From positions 1-64,000 of the forward strand of contig NVUX02000022.1 in assembly GCA_002402045.2 (NCBI GenBank): a stretch of 64,000 bases of DNA, read 5' to 3'. Of the stretch, positions 26,932 through 34,566 are shown in pieces (position 1 is the stretch's first letter; each line of letters begins with the position of its first letter). The DNA is from Paracoccaceae bacterium (GTDB lineage Bacteria > Pseudomonadota > Alphaproteobacteria > Rhodobacterales > Rhodobacteraceae). A program made the translations under genes and the position numbers. Under the pieces are notes generated by a model. It had not been told where the DNA came from. It was given only the letters and a program-made list of their open reading frames with translations, and ran no database searches.

Positions 26932-27576
26932 ATGATCAAAATTATAGACTCGATTAACCATAGCAAAAACCTGGATTTGCTTGAACAAATGCACCAGTTA
27001 CGCGCCCGGGTTTTTCAAGGACGCTTGGGCTGGGATGTAAATGTCGTTGATGGTAAAGAAATCGATATGTTTGATAACCTGGACCCCGCTCATGTTGTCA
27101 GCGTTAGCACCAGCGGCGAAGTTTTGGGCTGTATGCGGCTGCTTCAAACAACCGGCCCTCACATGCTTGCTGACGTGTTTTCGTCAATTATGGATGGTGA
27201 ACCGCCTTTGAGGAGTAGCACGCTCTGGGAAGCTACACGCTTTTGCGTTGATACCGAGCGGCTTGGTCGCGGCAAAGGCCGGAACACCATTAGCTATGTG
27301 ACCAGCGAAATTATGATTGGTGCTTTTGAATTTGCCATGAAAGCTGGCGTGAGCGATGCCGTTGCGGTCATAGATCCGATCATGGACCGTGTGATGAAAC
27401 GCTCTGGCAATGCCCCGTACGATTACTTAGGTTCCGCAACCCCGATGGGCAAAGTCACAGCGCTGGCCGCTCTTATGGATTGTTCAGAAGAGCGGATTGC
27501 TAGCATTCGTGAGTATTCCGGTATTACCCATAATGTTTTCTCAGGCACGCTCGAGCGGTTCTTGGAAGATGCTTGA
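26932..27576 (+). CDS. LuxI-type acyl-homoserine-lactone synthase
   Basis: 214-aa autoinducer synthase. It shows the invariant LuxI residues: Arg, Phe and Trp in LRARVFQGRLGW, the Asp pair in EIDMFDNLDP, the Arg in CMRLL, and Glu-x-x-Arg in WEATRFCVD. The ATG at 26932 has GGGAAGA seven bases upstream; an in-frame TTG four codons earlier is less likely. It sits downstream of luxR and is expected to be positively autoregulated. The acyl chain cannot be inferred. Confidence 0.94.
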   Translation: MIKIIDSINHSKNLDLLEQMHQLRARVFQGRLGWDVNVVDGKEIDMFDNLDPAHVVSVSTSGEVLGCMRLLQTTGPHMLADVFSSIMDGEPPLRSSTLWEATRFCVDTERLGRGKGRNTISYVTSEIMIGAFEFAMKAGVSDAVAVIDPIMDRVMKRSGNAPYDYLGSATPMGKVTALAALMDCSEERIASIREYSGITHNVFSGTLERFLEDA

Positions 27577-27619
27577 TAATTTGGTCAGATTATCCAAAGG
27601 CTCCTGACCATTTATATGA

Positions 27620-28990
27620 TTATCGCTGCCAAATTTCTAGTGCGTGCCCAAAAAGCTCGACACCGCGTTTGCTTACCGTTTCTTCATTCCACTCCATTTG
27701 ATCGTGCAGTTGCAGGTTCAGCGGGAGTAATGAGTGAGCCATTAGCTTAGGTTTCTTTTCAGACCAGCCAAGATTACTTTCGTCTGAATTTAGTGCTTGG
27801 GACAATATTGTTAGATTGCCCATACGTTGCACCACCCTGTTTCTTTCCCGCGTGTCGATTAGCGCTTGGTCGGTTTGGTCGACGTCCTGCATTTCATAGA
27901 ATGTCATGCCCTTCTCGCCACTTTGGAGTGGCCAGTGCTTTTGCCAATTCTGCGGCATTATATGTTCCACTGTAGGTCGTACTTCGAATTTAAGTGTTTC
28001 GGACTTCGTGCTGCCGAATTTTTGATTAAGCTTGGAAAGGATGTGAACAAGTCTTCCACTGCCTAGAGGGCGGTATACCTCGTTGTTGACCCAGCCTTCG
28101 AGAAACAGATTGTCGTCCGGCCAAAGGCCTGACTCACCTGATTGGGATTTAAGAAATTGTGCGAGATTTTGAGCAGTAAACCCTTCTCGTCTTAAATTCC
28201 GAGCGGCGCTCAGGAACAGCTTGTTGTAGTTTTTAGTGCCTAAATCGCAAATAGCGCGGCGGACTATATACGATTCCAATACTTCGCCGATCTGTCCCCA
28301 CTCCTCGTCTGAAGGCTCTATTTCAAAGAAACTGAGCAGAAGGGGATAGATGGTGCTAACGTCAAATACGCTTAAAAAGGTCGCGAGCGGAGCAATCGGA
28401 TCATCTGTTTCCGGCGCTAGCAAGCGTCTGAAGTTCTGACTTTGTTCAGAAATTAGTTTGAGCTCTTCTAGCACGCTAAGCTTAGTTTCTTCTTTTTCGC
28501 TCCAATGACGATATTCTGCATAAAGATGCTTGATAGGAATATCGCGTCCTTGCCGACTGGCCAATAAGTGTTGAACAAAAATATCGCTTCTTGGCCGGTT
28601 TAACCGCCCTTGCCGGACTTCGTCCCGCCAAAATTCATCGTCGAAATGGCGCCAATACTTTTCATACATTTTCTCCGTATCTAACTCGTCCCGGCGCGCC
28701 CTCAAGAAAATGTAGTTCCGAATTAAATCAGCTGGGAGTAGTGGTTGGCCGCGCGCGTTCAAGGTCTCGAATATAACTTGCGGGTCGTCACCAGCGTCTA
28801 GATCGATAACCACAACTAACAAAGAAGATCGCATCGACCGCAGGCATTCCTCCAGCCGCATTTCTATGCTGTGATTTCCGCCTACTAAATCTTCTGCCGC
28901 TGTGCCAACAAAAAAGTCTTTGAGTGCTGCAAAAAAGAAAAAATACGCTTCAACCATGCGCGGCTTCGGATCATCCTTTCGAGCATATTT
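27620..28990 (-). pseudogene. GmrSD-like (DUF262/DUF1524) protein, N-terminus lost
   Basis: The C-terminal ~450 residues match GmrSD-type IV restriction enzymes: the DUF262 part with VIFETLNARGQPLLPADLIRNY, then the DUF1524 His-Asn-His region VEHIMPQNW...RVVQRMGNLTILSQALN...LGWSEKK. The N-terminal ~100 residues with the DGQQR motif needed for NTP hydrolysis are missing. The frame runs on to 29236, but from about 29001 it reads through repeat sequence (18 bases shared with 46780-46797, then a block shared with 33012-33115, then leader copy 1). The gene was therefore cut by recombination at a repeat and is probably inactive. Confidence 0.72.
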
Positions 28991-29041
28991 TTGGCCCTTC
29001 GGGTAACTATCGCTGGGGTGGCCGGGGTTTCCGTTTACCCA

Positions 29042-29135
29042 CAAGCCCACGTTGCGATACCTGACGTCTGACTTTGGGCTGCTTTGGCCAGAACAAGCTC
29101 TCCCAAGGTCGACCTCCATTCTGGCTGGATAAACA
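29042..29135 (-). repeat. ~95-bp repeat, inverted partner at 33012-33115
   Basis: On the minus strand this stretch shares ATCCAGCCAGAATGGAG, TCGACCTTGGGAGAGC, TTGTTCTGGCC, CAGGTATCG and GTGGGTAA in order with 33012-33115 on the plus strand. The two copies face each other around the 29-33 kb segment. Neither copy encodes a recognised protein, although both keep partly open frames. Confidence 0.65.
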
Positions 29136-29158
29136 GAAACACCGGCAGGTAGGTGGCG

Positions 29159-29492
29159 ATCCCCGCGCGGTGCGGAAATCAAGATGCTTTGATAGACACC
29201 CTGCCCTACGCTTTGCTCTGGTTTGGGTGGCGACATTCATTTTTATGGCCCTTCGGGCGTTGCTAAGAACCCGCTGGGTTCTCGCGCCCGCAAGGATAAT
29301 AGACAGAGCCGTGTGGTCGGCTGCGCCGACTGCCCGCACCTATTCCCCGTCGATTTTTCTTGCAGTTGCTACCTCCGGCACTTCGCCAGTGGATCAGATT
29401 TTAGAGACGAGCGCGCTAAAGCGCTTCGCTTAAAATCAGACTTAAAGGGGTCAAAAAACCTCAAAAGTCATACCACAAAAGGAGTGCCACAA
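29159..29492 (+). promoter_or_regulatory. structured leader, copy 1 of 4
   Basis: A ~330-nt non-coding leader ending at the ATG of the 247-aa gene. It shares its architecture with the leaders at 41345, 42771 and 47604 and is closest to copy 2. From 5' to 3' it has an end hairpin (CCGC/GCGG), the GCCCTTCGGGC hairpin, GAACCC/GGGTTC, GCAAGGATAAT with a near-complementary partner 50 nt later, GTCGGC/GCCGAC, and a terminal stem GATTTTA (29397-29403)/TAAAATC (29431-29437) around AGCGC repeats. The ribosome site GGAG lies just before the ATG. Possible role: RNA regulator or promoter active on single-stranded DNA. Confidence 0.75.
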
Positions 29493-30236
29493 ATGGCCAA
29501 CGTAGATATTTTTGAAGGTCTTGAAACGAATACCAACAGCGAGGGCGTGACCACCATGTCTGTTTATGGGCCATTGAGTATAATCTGGTCTTGCGAATAC
29601 TGGAATGTAGGCGGCGAGGGCGACCAGTGGCGCTATCGCCTTTCAGGGGCAGATGGGCCGCGATTTGCCTATTCTCACCCGTCCGAGCATGGGTGCCAGA
29701 TTGCAATCAAACGGCATTTTATCACTGTGGGCCTTGTGAACGTTCCCGAAGATAACAGCCACCTTGATGACGAAAACCAGCTTATCGCGGCTGAAATTCT
29801 GGCCAACTGGAATGCGCGCACCGGAAAGCCTCGTGTTGGGGATTTTCTGCGCATGGCCGATGGCAGTTTGAAACGGTTTTGTAATGATACGGGTGACGGT
29901 CAACAGACAACAAAAGGCGGGAGTTTTTCAATATCGCGCTTCGCTGGTGTTTCTTATTCCGGTGGCTTGGATAGCCCGATTATGTGGGAGCGGTTCAAGT
30001 CTGCAAATGAAATGGCCAAGGGCCGGTTTTGGTTCTTTAGCCATGATCGGGCCGGAGCTGGGCGCGGTGTTGATGTGTTTTTGCCCTGCCGGATTTATGA
30101 ACTGGTGGATTTCTCAATGACCGAAGAGGAAGCCATCGCGCATCCTGCGGCGGTTTCTTCCCGCGAGTTTTGGGGTGCTGAGCATACTTCTTATCTCAAA
30201 AAGGTTGCTGCGCTTATGCGGGGTGATCTTGGTTGA
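29493..30236 (+). CDS. hypothetical protein behind leader copy 1
   Basis: 247-aa soluble protein, not recognised. Tryptophan- and glycine-rich N-terminal half (IIWSCEYWNVGGEGDQWRYRL), then a segment FWFFSHDRAGAGRGVDVFLP. The ATG is fixed by GGAG at 29481-29484 and by the parallel position of the starts behind leader copies 2 and 3 (the context GCCACAAATGGC is shared). It opens a run of four plus-strand small genes. The frame continues upstream through the leader, but this is not coding by comparison with the other copies. Confidence 0.72.
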   Translation: MANVDIFEGLETNTNSEGVTTMSVYGPLSIIWSCEYWNVGGEGDQWRYRLSGADGPRFAYSHPSEHGCQIAIKRHFITVGLVNVPEDNSHLDDENQLIAAEILANWNARTGKPRVGDFLRMADGSLKRFCNDTGDGQQTTKGGSFSISRFAGVSYSGGLDSPIMWERFKSANEMAKGRFWFFSHDRAGAGRGVDVFLPCRIYELVDFSMTEEEAIAHPAAVSSREFWGAEHTSYLKKVAALMRGDLG

Positions 30237-30347
30237 TGTTTCGGGTTGGCTTTGCGCGGCATGGCCAGCCCTTCCCTAATTTTAGACACACAGCGCCAAA
30301 CGGAACGACCCGATAGCGCGGAACCATATAAAAAAGGAGCGCCGAAA

Positions 30348-30590
30348 ATGGCCTTTAAGATTACCCTCAAGGAACGTCGCAAAGTTATTCTGCAAACCAA
30401 ACATGACTTTGATATTATGTTGAATGGGAAGGTGTTCGGGCAGCTCACCTATAACATGACCGGATATATTGGCTATCTGCCTTTGCCCGAAGGCGGGAAA
30501 ATGGATTTTGGCGAAACCGGTATTACTGCTTATCGCCGGACTATTGCGTCTTTGAACCGCGAAGCCCGTTTGATGGAGTGCGCAGCATGA
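30348..30590 (+). CDS. small hypothetical protein
   Basis: 80-aa protein, not recognised. A beta-rich N-terminus (LNGKVFGQLTYNMTGYIGYLPLPEGG) is followed by a helix (ITAYRRTIASLNREARLME). The start has AAAAAGGAG at 30331-30339. The stop overlaps the ATG of the following gene by four bases. Part of the leading-region-like operon. Confidence 0.68.
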   Translation: MAFKITLKERRKVILQTKHDFDIMLNGKVFGQLTYNMTGYIGYLPLPEGGKMDFGETGITAYRRTIASLNREARLMECAA

Positions 30591-30937
30591 AAATCTGGAT
30601 AGCCCTTGCTGAAACAAACGATGGCAACGATATGAGCTATTTCTATAGCGAAGCCGGTGCTGATAAATTTGCGCGTGATTTTTGCAAGCAGCGCTGGCAT
30701 GAAGATTACGGCCAAATGCCGGAGAATTGGCGGGATGCTTACGAAAAACTAACCGCTGATCCTTCCTATATGGATTGGCTGCACATGGATTTTCTGGATA
30801 TTTCCGGCCACCCAGATTTGTTGGCGGCCCGCGAAGAGTTAAAGCATATTGTGACTACGGGTTATCCTACCTGCGTAGATCATGCAGCGGATATTATCGT
30901 TAATCTTGGCGGCGAACAGTTGGAGTATGAAGAATGA
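30587..30937 (+). CDS. hypothetical protein
   Basis: 116-aa acidic protein, not recognised (IWIALAETNDGNDMSYFYSEAGADKF at the N-terminus). It starts in an ATGA overlap with the 80-aa gene and ends in an ATGA overlap with the next gene, so three genes are translationally coupled. Small acidic proteins of this kind are common in antirestriction or leading regions, where some act as DNA mimics; nothing in the sequence proves that here. Confidence 0.7.
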   Translation: MKIWIALAETNDGNDMSYFYSEAGADKFARDFCKQRWHEDYGQMPENWRDAYEKLTADPSYMDWLHMDFLDISGHPDLLAAREELKHIVTTGYPTCVDHAADIIVNLGGEQLEYEE

Positions 30938-31293
30938 TGATTGACCTGATCCCATATGATGCCAGCACGATGGAATATACGCATTATGACAATATCAGCG
31001 GCATGTGCATGACCCGTGATCAGTATTTTGCTTGCTTTGCTGGCGGAGCTGAATTTCCCACTAAAGCCCCGGCGCTGGCTAAGCTGGCTGCAAGGATGAT
31101 CAAAACCGGCTTTGTTAAACACCGTGAGTTTGAAAGCTGCTTTGAAATGGGCAACGGCGGCGCGGTTATGGCTTTGCTGGTCGATATGGCGCTGGAAGAT
31201 GATGAATTGCGGGATTGGTGGAATCTTGGGGATTATCATATCGGGGAATTTGATAAGGTGAAGCAAAGGTTTTATCCGAGTTCGGCGGCGTAG
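30934..31293 (+). CDS. hypothetical protein
   Basis: 119-aa acidic protein, not recognised. It has a helix-rich middle (KAPALAKLAARMIKTGF) and an acidic C-terminal stretch (MALEDDELRDWWNLGDYHIGEFD). It is coupled to the upstream gene through an ATGA overlap and ends the four-gene run begun at leader copy 1. Its low pI and size would allow a DNA-mimic role; this is a guess. Confidence 0.7.
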   Translation: MMIDLIPYDASTMEYTHYDNISGMCMTRDQYFACFAGGAEFPTKAPALAKLAARMIKTGFVKHREFESCFEMGNGGAVMALLVDMALEDDELRDWWNLGDYHIGEFDKVKQRFYPSSAA

Positions 31294-31334
31294 TTTCCTC
31301 TTGAATAAGGTGCGGCAATGCCGTATATGTAGAT

Positions 31335-31706
31335 ATGCACACAGTAGCCCTAACGCCAATGTTTCTAAATCAAGCCAAGCGCGAAGGAATGGCCGACAAA
31401 GATATTTCGGATATCGTTAACGTGCTGGCTGATAACCCCAACGCGGGGGATTTGATGGCCGGAACAGGGGGCGCTCGTAAACTACGCCATGCTGGTCGTG
31501 GCAAAGGCAAAAGTGGTGGATATAGAACCATTCACTATTTTGGCGGTGATGATGTGCCGGTTTTTCTGTTGTCGGTTTACGGAAAAGGCACAGCCGACAA
31601 CTTAACCAAAGCCGAACGAAATGAACTGGCTAAAATTCTGCCTAAGATGGCAGATGCGTATAAGAAAAGCGCCAGCCAAGCGAAAGCCAAATTTGGCTAT
31701 AAATGA
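31335..31706 (+). CDS. RelE/HigB-type toxin
   Basis: 123-aa protein of the RelE/HigB-2 family (ribosome-dependent mRNA interferase or its relatives). Typical elements are the N-terminal helix FLNQAKREGMADKDISDIVNVLADNP, then GARKLRHAGRGKGKSGGYRTIHYF and PVFLLSVYGKGTADNLTKAERNELAKIL. A HigA-like antitoxin gene starts 17 bases downstream, giving the toxin-first order of higBA loci. It stabilises the element in the host. Confidence 0.88.
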   Translation: MHTVALTPMFLNQAKREGMADKDISDIVNVLADNPNAGDLMAGTGGARKLRHAGRGKGKSGGYRTIHYFGGDDVPVFLLSVYGKGTADNLTKAERNELAKILPKMADAYKKSASQAKAKFGYK

Positions 31707-31722
31707 TGAAAGGAAGTACAAC

Positions 31723-32010
31723 ATGAGTTTTGGTAAAGAGCTTATTCAAAGTGCAAACGAGGCTTTGGCTATGGCCAAAGGTGACTTGGAACCCGCTGCC
31801 GTTTACATTCCTGAAACAGTTGATGTAGCGGCTATTCGAAAAAAATTAAAACTCTCACAAGTAGCCTTTGCTGATAAGTATTGCCTGCCTGTGGGAACCG
31901 TGCGTGATTGGGAGCAAAAACGCCGTTCACCCGATCGTGCAGCCGTGGTTCTTTTATCCATAATAAAACGGCAGCCTGATTTAATCGCCGAAACCATAGC
32001 CGCTAATTAG
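31723..32010 (+). CDS. HigA-type antitoxin
   Basis: 95-aa antitoxin with a C-terminal XRE-type HTH (DVAAIRKKLKLSQVAFADKY then GTVRDWEQKRRSPDRAA), matching the HigA/NadS group paired with RelE-like toxins. The ATG is preceded by AAAGGAAG. It is expected to neutralise the upstream toxin and to repress the operon. Confidence 0.88.
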   Translation: MSFGKELIQSANEALAMAKGDLEPAAVYIPETVDVAAIRKKLKLSQVAFADKYCLPVGTVRDWEQKRRSPDRAAVVLLSIIKRQPDLIAETIAAN

Positions 32011-32044
32011 TGCCGAACAATCGCAAAATCTCTCACCAGCCGTC

Positions 32045-32710
32045 ATGCAGCAACGTAGTGAACCCATTGGGTCCGCTGATTACTTTGGCACCCCACCTTG
32101 GGCGACCCGCGCACTCATGGAAAGGCTGGCGCTTTCTCGCAGCGCCGTGGTTTGGGATTCAGCTTGCGGGCGGGGCTTAATAGCGCGGCCATTGGCTGAA
32201 TATGCCAATCACGTTATCAGTTCGGATTTGCTTCACTATGGCCATGGCGAGGTGATGGATTTTCTTGCCCCTGAAGCGGACGCGATATCTTGCGACTGGG
32301 TTATCACTAATCCGCCCTTTAACCTTGCCGCCGAGTTTATTCTAAAATCTTTTACCCGTGCTCGATGTGGCGTTGCGATATTGGTGCGCACGGCTTTTGC
32401 AGAAAGCCGAGGCCGGTATGAAGCCCTGTTTCGCGATCACCCCCCTACCCTGCGCTTGCAATTTGTTGACCGCGTGGTGATGCACAAAGGCGATCCACCG
32501 GACCCGGATATTTCCATGCAAGTTTGGGATAAGAAAAAAGACGCTTTTGTTCTGCGAAAGCCCAGCACAGCCACAAGCTATGAATGGATGGTTTGGGATA
32601 AAACGGCGCCCCACACTGGCACTCAAACAGAATGGCTGGCTACAAAGCGCCGCGATCTGACCCAAACAGGTGATTATTCCGCATCAAAGGTGTTTTGCGA
32701 GGCATCCTGA
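32045..32710 (+). CDS. orphan DNA adenine methyltransferase-like protein
   Basis: 221-aa SAM-dependent methylase. VVWDSACGRGLIARPLAEY near residue 35 is the SAM-binding motif, and WVITNPPFNLAAEF near residue 85 is the N6-adenine catalytic NPPF. No nuclease partner is adjacent. Orphan methylases on plasmids often protect incoming DNA from host restriction. It follows the RelE/HigA pair by 34 bases, so it may share the transcript. Confidence 0.8.
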   Translation: MQQRSEPIGSADYFGTPPWATRALMERLALSRSAVVWDSACGRGLIARPLAEYANHVISSDLLHYGHGEVMDFLAPEADAISCDWVITNPPFNLAAEFILKSFTRARCGVAILVRTAFAESRGRYEALFRDHPPTLRLQFVDRVVMHKGDPPDPDISMQVWDKKKDAFVLRKPSTATSYEWMVWDKTAPHTGTQTEWLATKRRDLTQTGDYSASKVFCEAS

Positions 32711-32722
32711 CGCTATTTTAGA

Positions 32723-32887
32723 CTACCCCGATTTGGTGATTTCCTTGCGCGGCCAGCCCGGAACACTGAATATTTTGTATTCAATTATTAGCCCAAAAAT
32801 CAAAATTGCGGTAGCCGCAACGCCCAGAATCGCGCCAGTGGCGGCAATTAGCCCAAGTATTCCCAGCTTTTTAATTTTGTTCGACAT
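32723..32887 (-). CDS. possible small single-pass membrane protein
   Basis: A 54-codon minus-strand frame: a short basic N-terminus (MSNKIKK), then a long hydrophobic helix (LGILGLIAATGAILGVAATA and beyond) and a polar tail (SVPGWPRKEITKSG). The composition fits a real transmembrane peptide. AGGAG lies about 27 bases upstream of the ATG, farther than usual, so expression is uncertain. It lies convergent to the methylase gene. Confidence 0.42.
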   Translation of the reverse strand: MSNKIKKLGILGLIAATGAILGVAATAILIFGLIIEYKIFSVPGWPRKEITKSG

Positions 32888-33011
32888 GATTCCGCAATTT
32901 GTTTGAACGTTTCACTCCTATCATAAATCGTAGGTTTTAGCATCCCGTTGCTTGCACGTTCTTGTTATCGGCTTGATTGTCAAATCTGGTTGATTGTTGG
33001 CGTTCTGATTT

Positions 33012-33115
33012 TTAAGTTATCCAGCCAGAATGGAGATCGACCTTGGGAGAGCTTGTTCTGGCCTTGCATCCCTAAGCGAGACCTCAGGTATCGAGCGTGG
33101 GTTGTGGGTAACTCT
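33012..33115 (+). repeat. ~100-bp repeat, inverted partner at 29042-29135
   Basis: Shares a series of ordered blocks (ATCCAGCCAGAATGGAG, CGACCTTGGGAGAGC, TTGTTCTGGCC, CAGGTATCG) with the minus strand at 29042-29135. It lies just left of the second copy of the IS91-end repeat, within a ~600-bp gene-free stretch. Confidence 0.65.
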
Positions 33116-33150
33116 AATGTGTGGCGTGCACCACAGCTTGTCCTTTTGTT

Positions 33151-33288
33151 CAGCATAATGTGTCCTTTTTTGGGATAACTACATAAAATATGACTCTGAT
33201 CAAAGCCGATGGATGGCCGGTTTGATGAGTGTTGCTATGCGGATTTTTTACGAGCGAAACAAAATGGGTGACGTCACTTCCGGCCCAT
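33151..33288 (+). repeat. ~135-bp repeat, copy 2 (IS91-type end)
   Basis: Nearly identical and inverted relative to 11225-11361. It begins directly after GTTC (33147-33150), the reverse of the GAAC tetranucleotide targeted by IS91-family elements. No transposase is next to it, so it is either a solo end left by one-ended transposition or the far boundary of a composite segment 11-33 kb. Confidence 0.68.
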
Positions 33289-33499
33289 TGCCGGCATTCG
33301 AGCCGGCAACAATTGACCTACTTATATTACGCAAACCGGACATTCATACACGGTGCAGCATTCCCAACAGATCGAAGTTCGCTACGACCGCTCAACTGTC
33401 TTTTTGTCGAATGGGCTATTGGGAACTTCGCGGTTTAAGTATCATCATGCAACCGATAGTATTGATCTTATCGAACTCTGTTTGAACCGGAAAACACAA

Positions 33500-34237
33500 A
33501 TGCTTACTGCAAATATCAACGGCAACCGAAGCAGGCCATTCCCAGGCACAGTTGGTACTTGTCCCTTTTGTTATTCAGAGATGATTCCGCGATGTGGTGA
33601 GATCAAGGTTCATCATTGGGCACACAAGAGCAAAACGGACTGCGATCACTGGTGGGAACCCGAAACTGACTGGCACCGTAATTGGAAAAACGAATTCCCT
33701 CTAAGGTGGCAAGAGCGGGTATTTACGGATGAAACAACTGGTGAAAGGCACATTGCCGATGTTTTTACACTTGCTGGTCTGACTGTAGAGGTTCAACATT
33801 CCCACCTAGACCCAGAAGAACGTCGTGCGAGAGAGGCATTTTATAAGAACATGCTCTGGATCGTCGATGGTTCGCGGCTTAAAGGGAATCGAAAGAACAT
33901 AACGGAATGGCGAAACGGTTTGGCTGAAATTGTTCAGGGCCAAAAACGCACAAACCTGTTCCTGACCGATAAAGCGGAAGAGCTATTTCCCAAAGATTGG
34001 CTGGAATGTCCTGTTCCCGTTTGCTTCGATTACATGGGGCCAAACGCTGAATTGTCAGCTGCCCCCCAGCCACTTTTTCTGCTCTATCCGGGCACTGTCC
34101 ACAGAAAGCGTCTTGTTGAACCGCTGCCACGCGACGGGCTATTACGATCCATTCTATCAGAGAGGCTGGATGCGAACTCAATACACAACATCATGCAGAA
34201 TGTCTCAAAGTTGCGCGTTGGAAAAATCCAAAGATAA
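33500..34237 (+). CDS. CoiA-like nuclease
   Basis: 245-aa protein of the competence-protein-CoiA-like group, predicted PD-(D/E)XK nucleases. An N-terminal zinc-binding part (GTCPFCYSEM...KVHHWAHKSKTDC) precedes ERHIADVFTLAGLTVEVQHSHL, which gives the Asp and E-x-Q signature, and EERRAREAFYKNMLWIVDG. The start at 33500 is chosen because family members begin just before the first strand; the frame extends to 33353 without similarity. It stands alone in the island. Confidence 0.75.
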   Translation: MLTANINGNRSRPFPGTVGTCPFCYSEMIPRCGEIKVHHWAHKSKTDCDHWWEPETDWHRNWKNEFPLRWQERVFTDETTGERHIADVFTLAGLTVEVQHSHLDPEERRAREAFYKNMLWIVDGSRLKGNRKNITEWRNGLAEIVQGQKRTNLFLTDKAEELFPKDWLECPVPVCFDYMGPNAELSAAPQPLFLLYPGTVHRKRLVEPLPRDGLLRSILSERLDANSIHNIMQNVSKLRVGKIQR

Positions 34238-34566
34238 CCGACTATCGCCTCACCGGCTTTTCACGTGTGTTAGCTAAAATTACTTTTGATTTTCGGCCCA
34301 AACCGGACATTTGCGTTGGAGAAGCAATGCTGCGACGCAGCATGGTAATGCAGTCATACGCTTTCGAAAAAGTGACTGACGGTGCTTGGTGAAGCTGTGC
34401 TACCAAATCTAGCACGTGAGATAGGGTGAAGGGCTTTGGGGCAGTCACGTGAACAGCAATTTCTGCCTCTTCAAACATTCGAGCTTACCGCCCCCGTTGT
34501 GAATGCCCGCGTTCCGCCCTTTGTGTCGATCGACAAGAGCGGGCCCTTAGCGGACATAGCAAGTAA
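34238..34566. other. intergenic stretch with dispersed repeat
   Basis: About 330 bp without a convincing gene. Positions 34505-34560 carry CGCCCTTTGTGTCGATCGAC and GCGGGCCCTTAGCGGAC, a copy of the dispersed short repeat seen at 14.5 and 39.2 kb. A minus-strand frame (34242-34478) has no family features. Confidence 0.5.

Noticed and set aside
27620-29236. Intact 538-aa GmrSD-like protein
   Set aside because: The first ~80-90 codons are translated repeat and leader sequence shared with 46.8, 33.0 and 41.4 kb; the DGQQR part is missing, so the frame is fortuitous upstream of about 28990.
29223-29492. N-terminal coding extension of the 247-aa gene (and equivalent extensions at 41378 and 47757)
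   Set aside because: Open frames run through the leaders, but the differences between copies keep base pairing rather than protein sequence, and ribosome sites lie just before the downstream ATGs.
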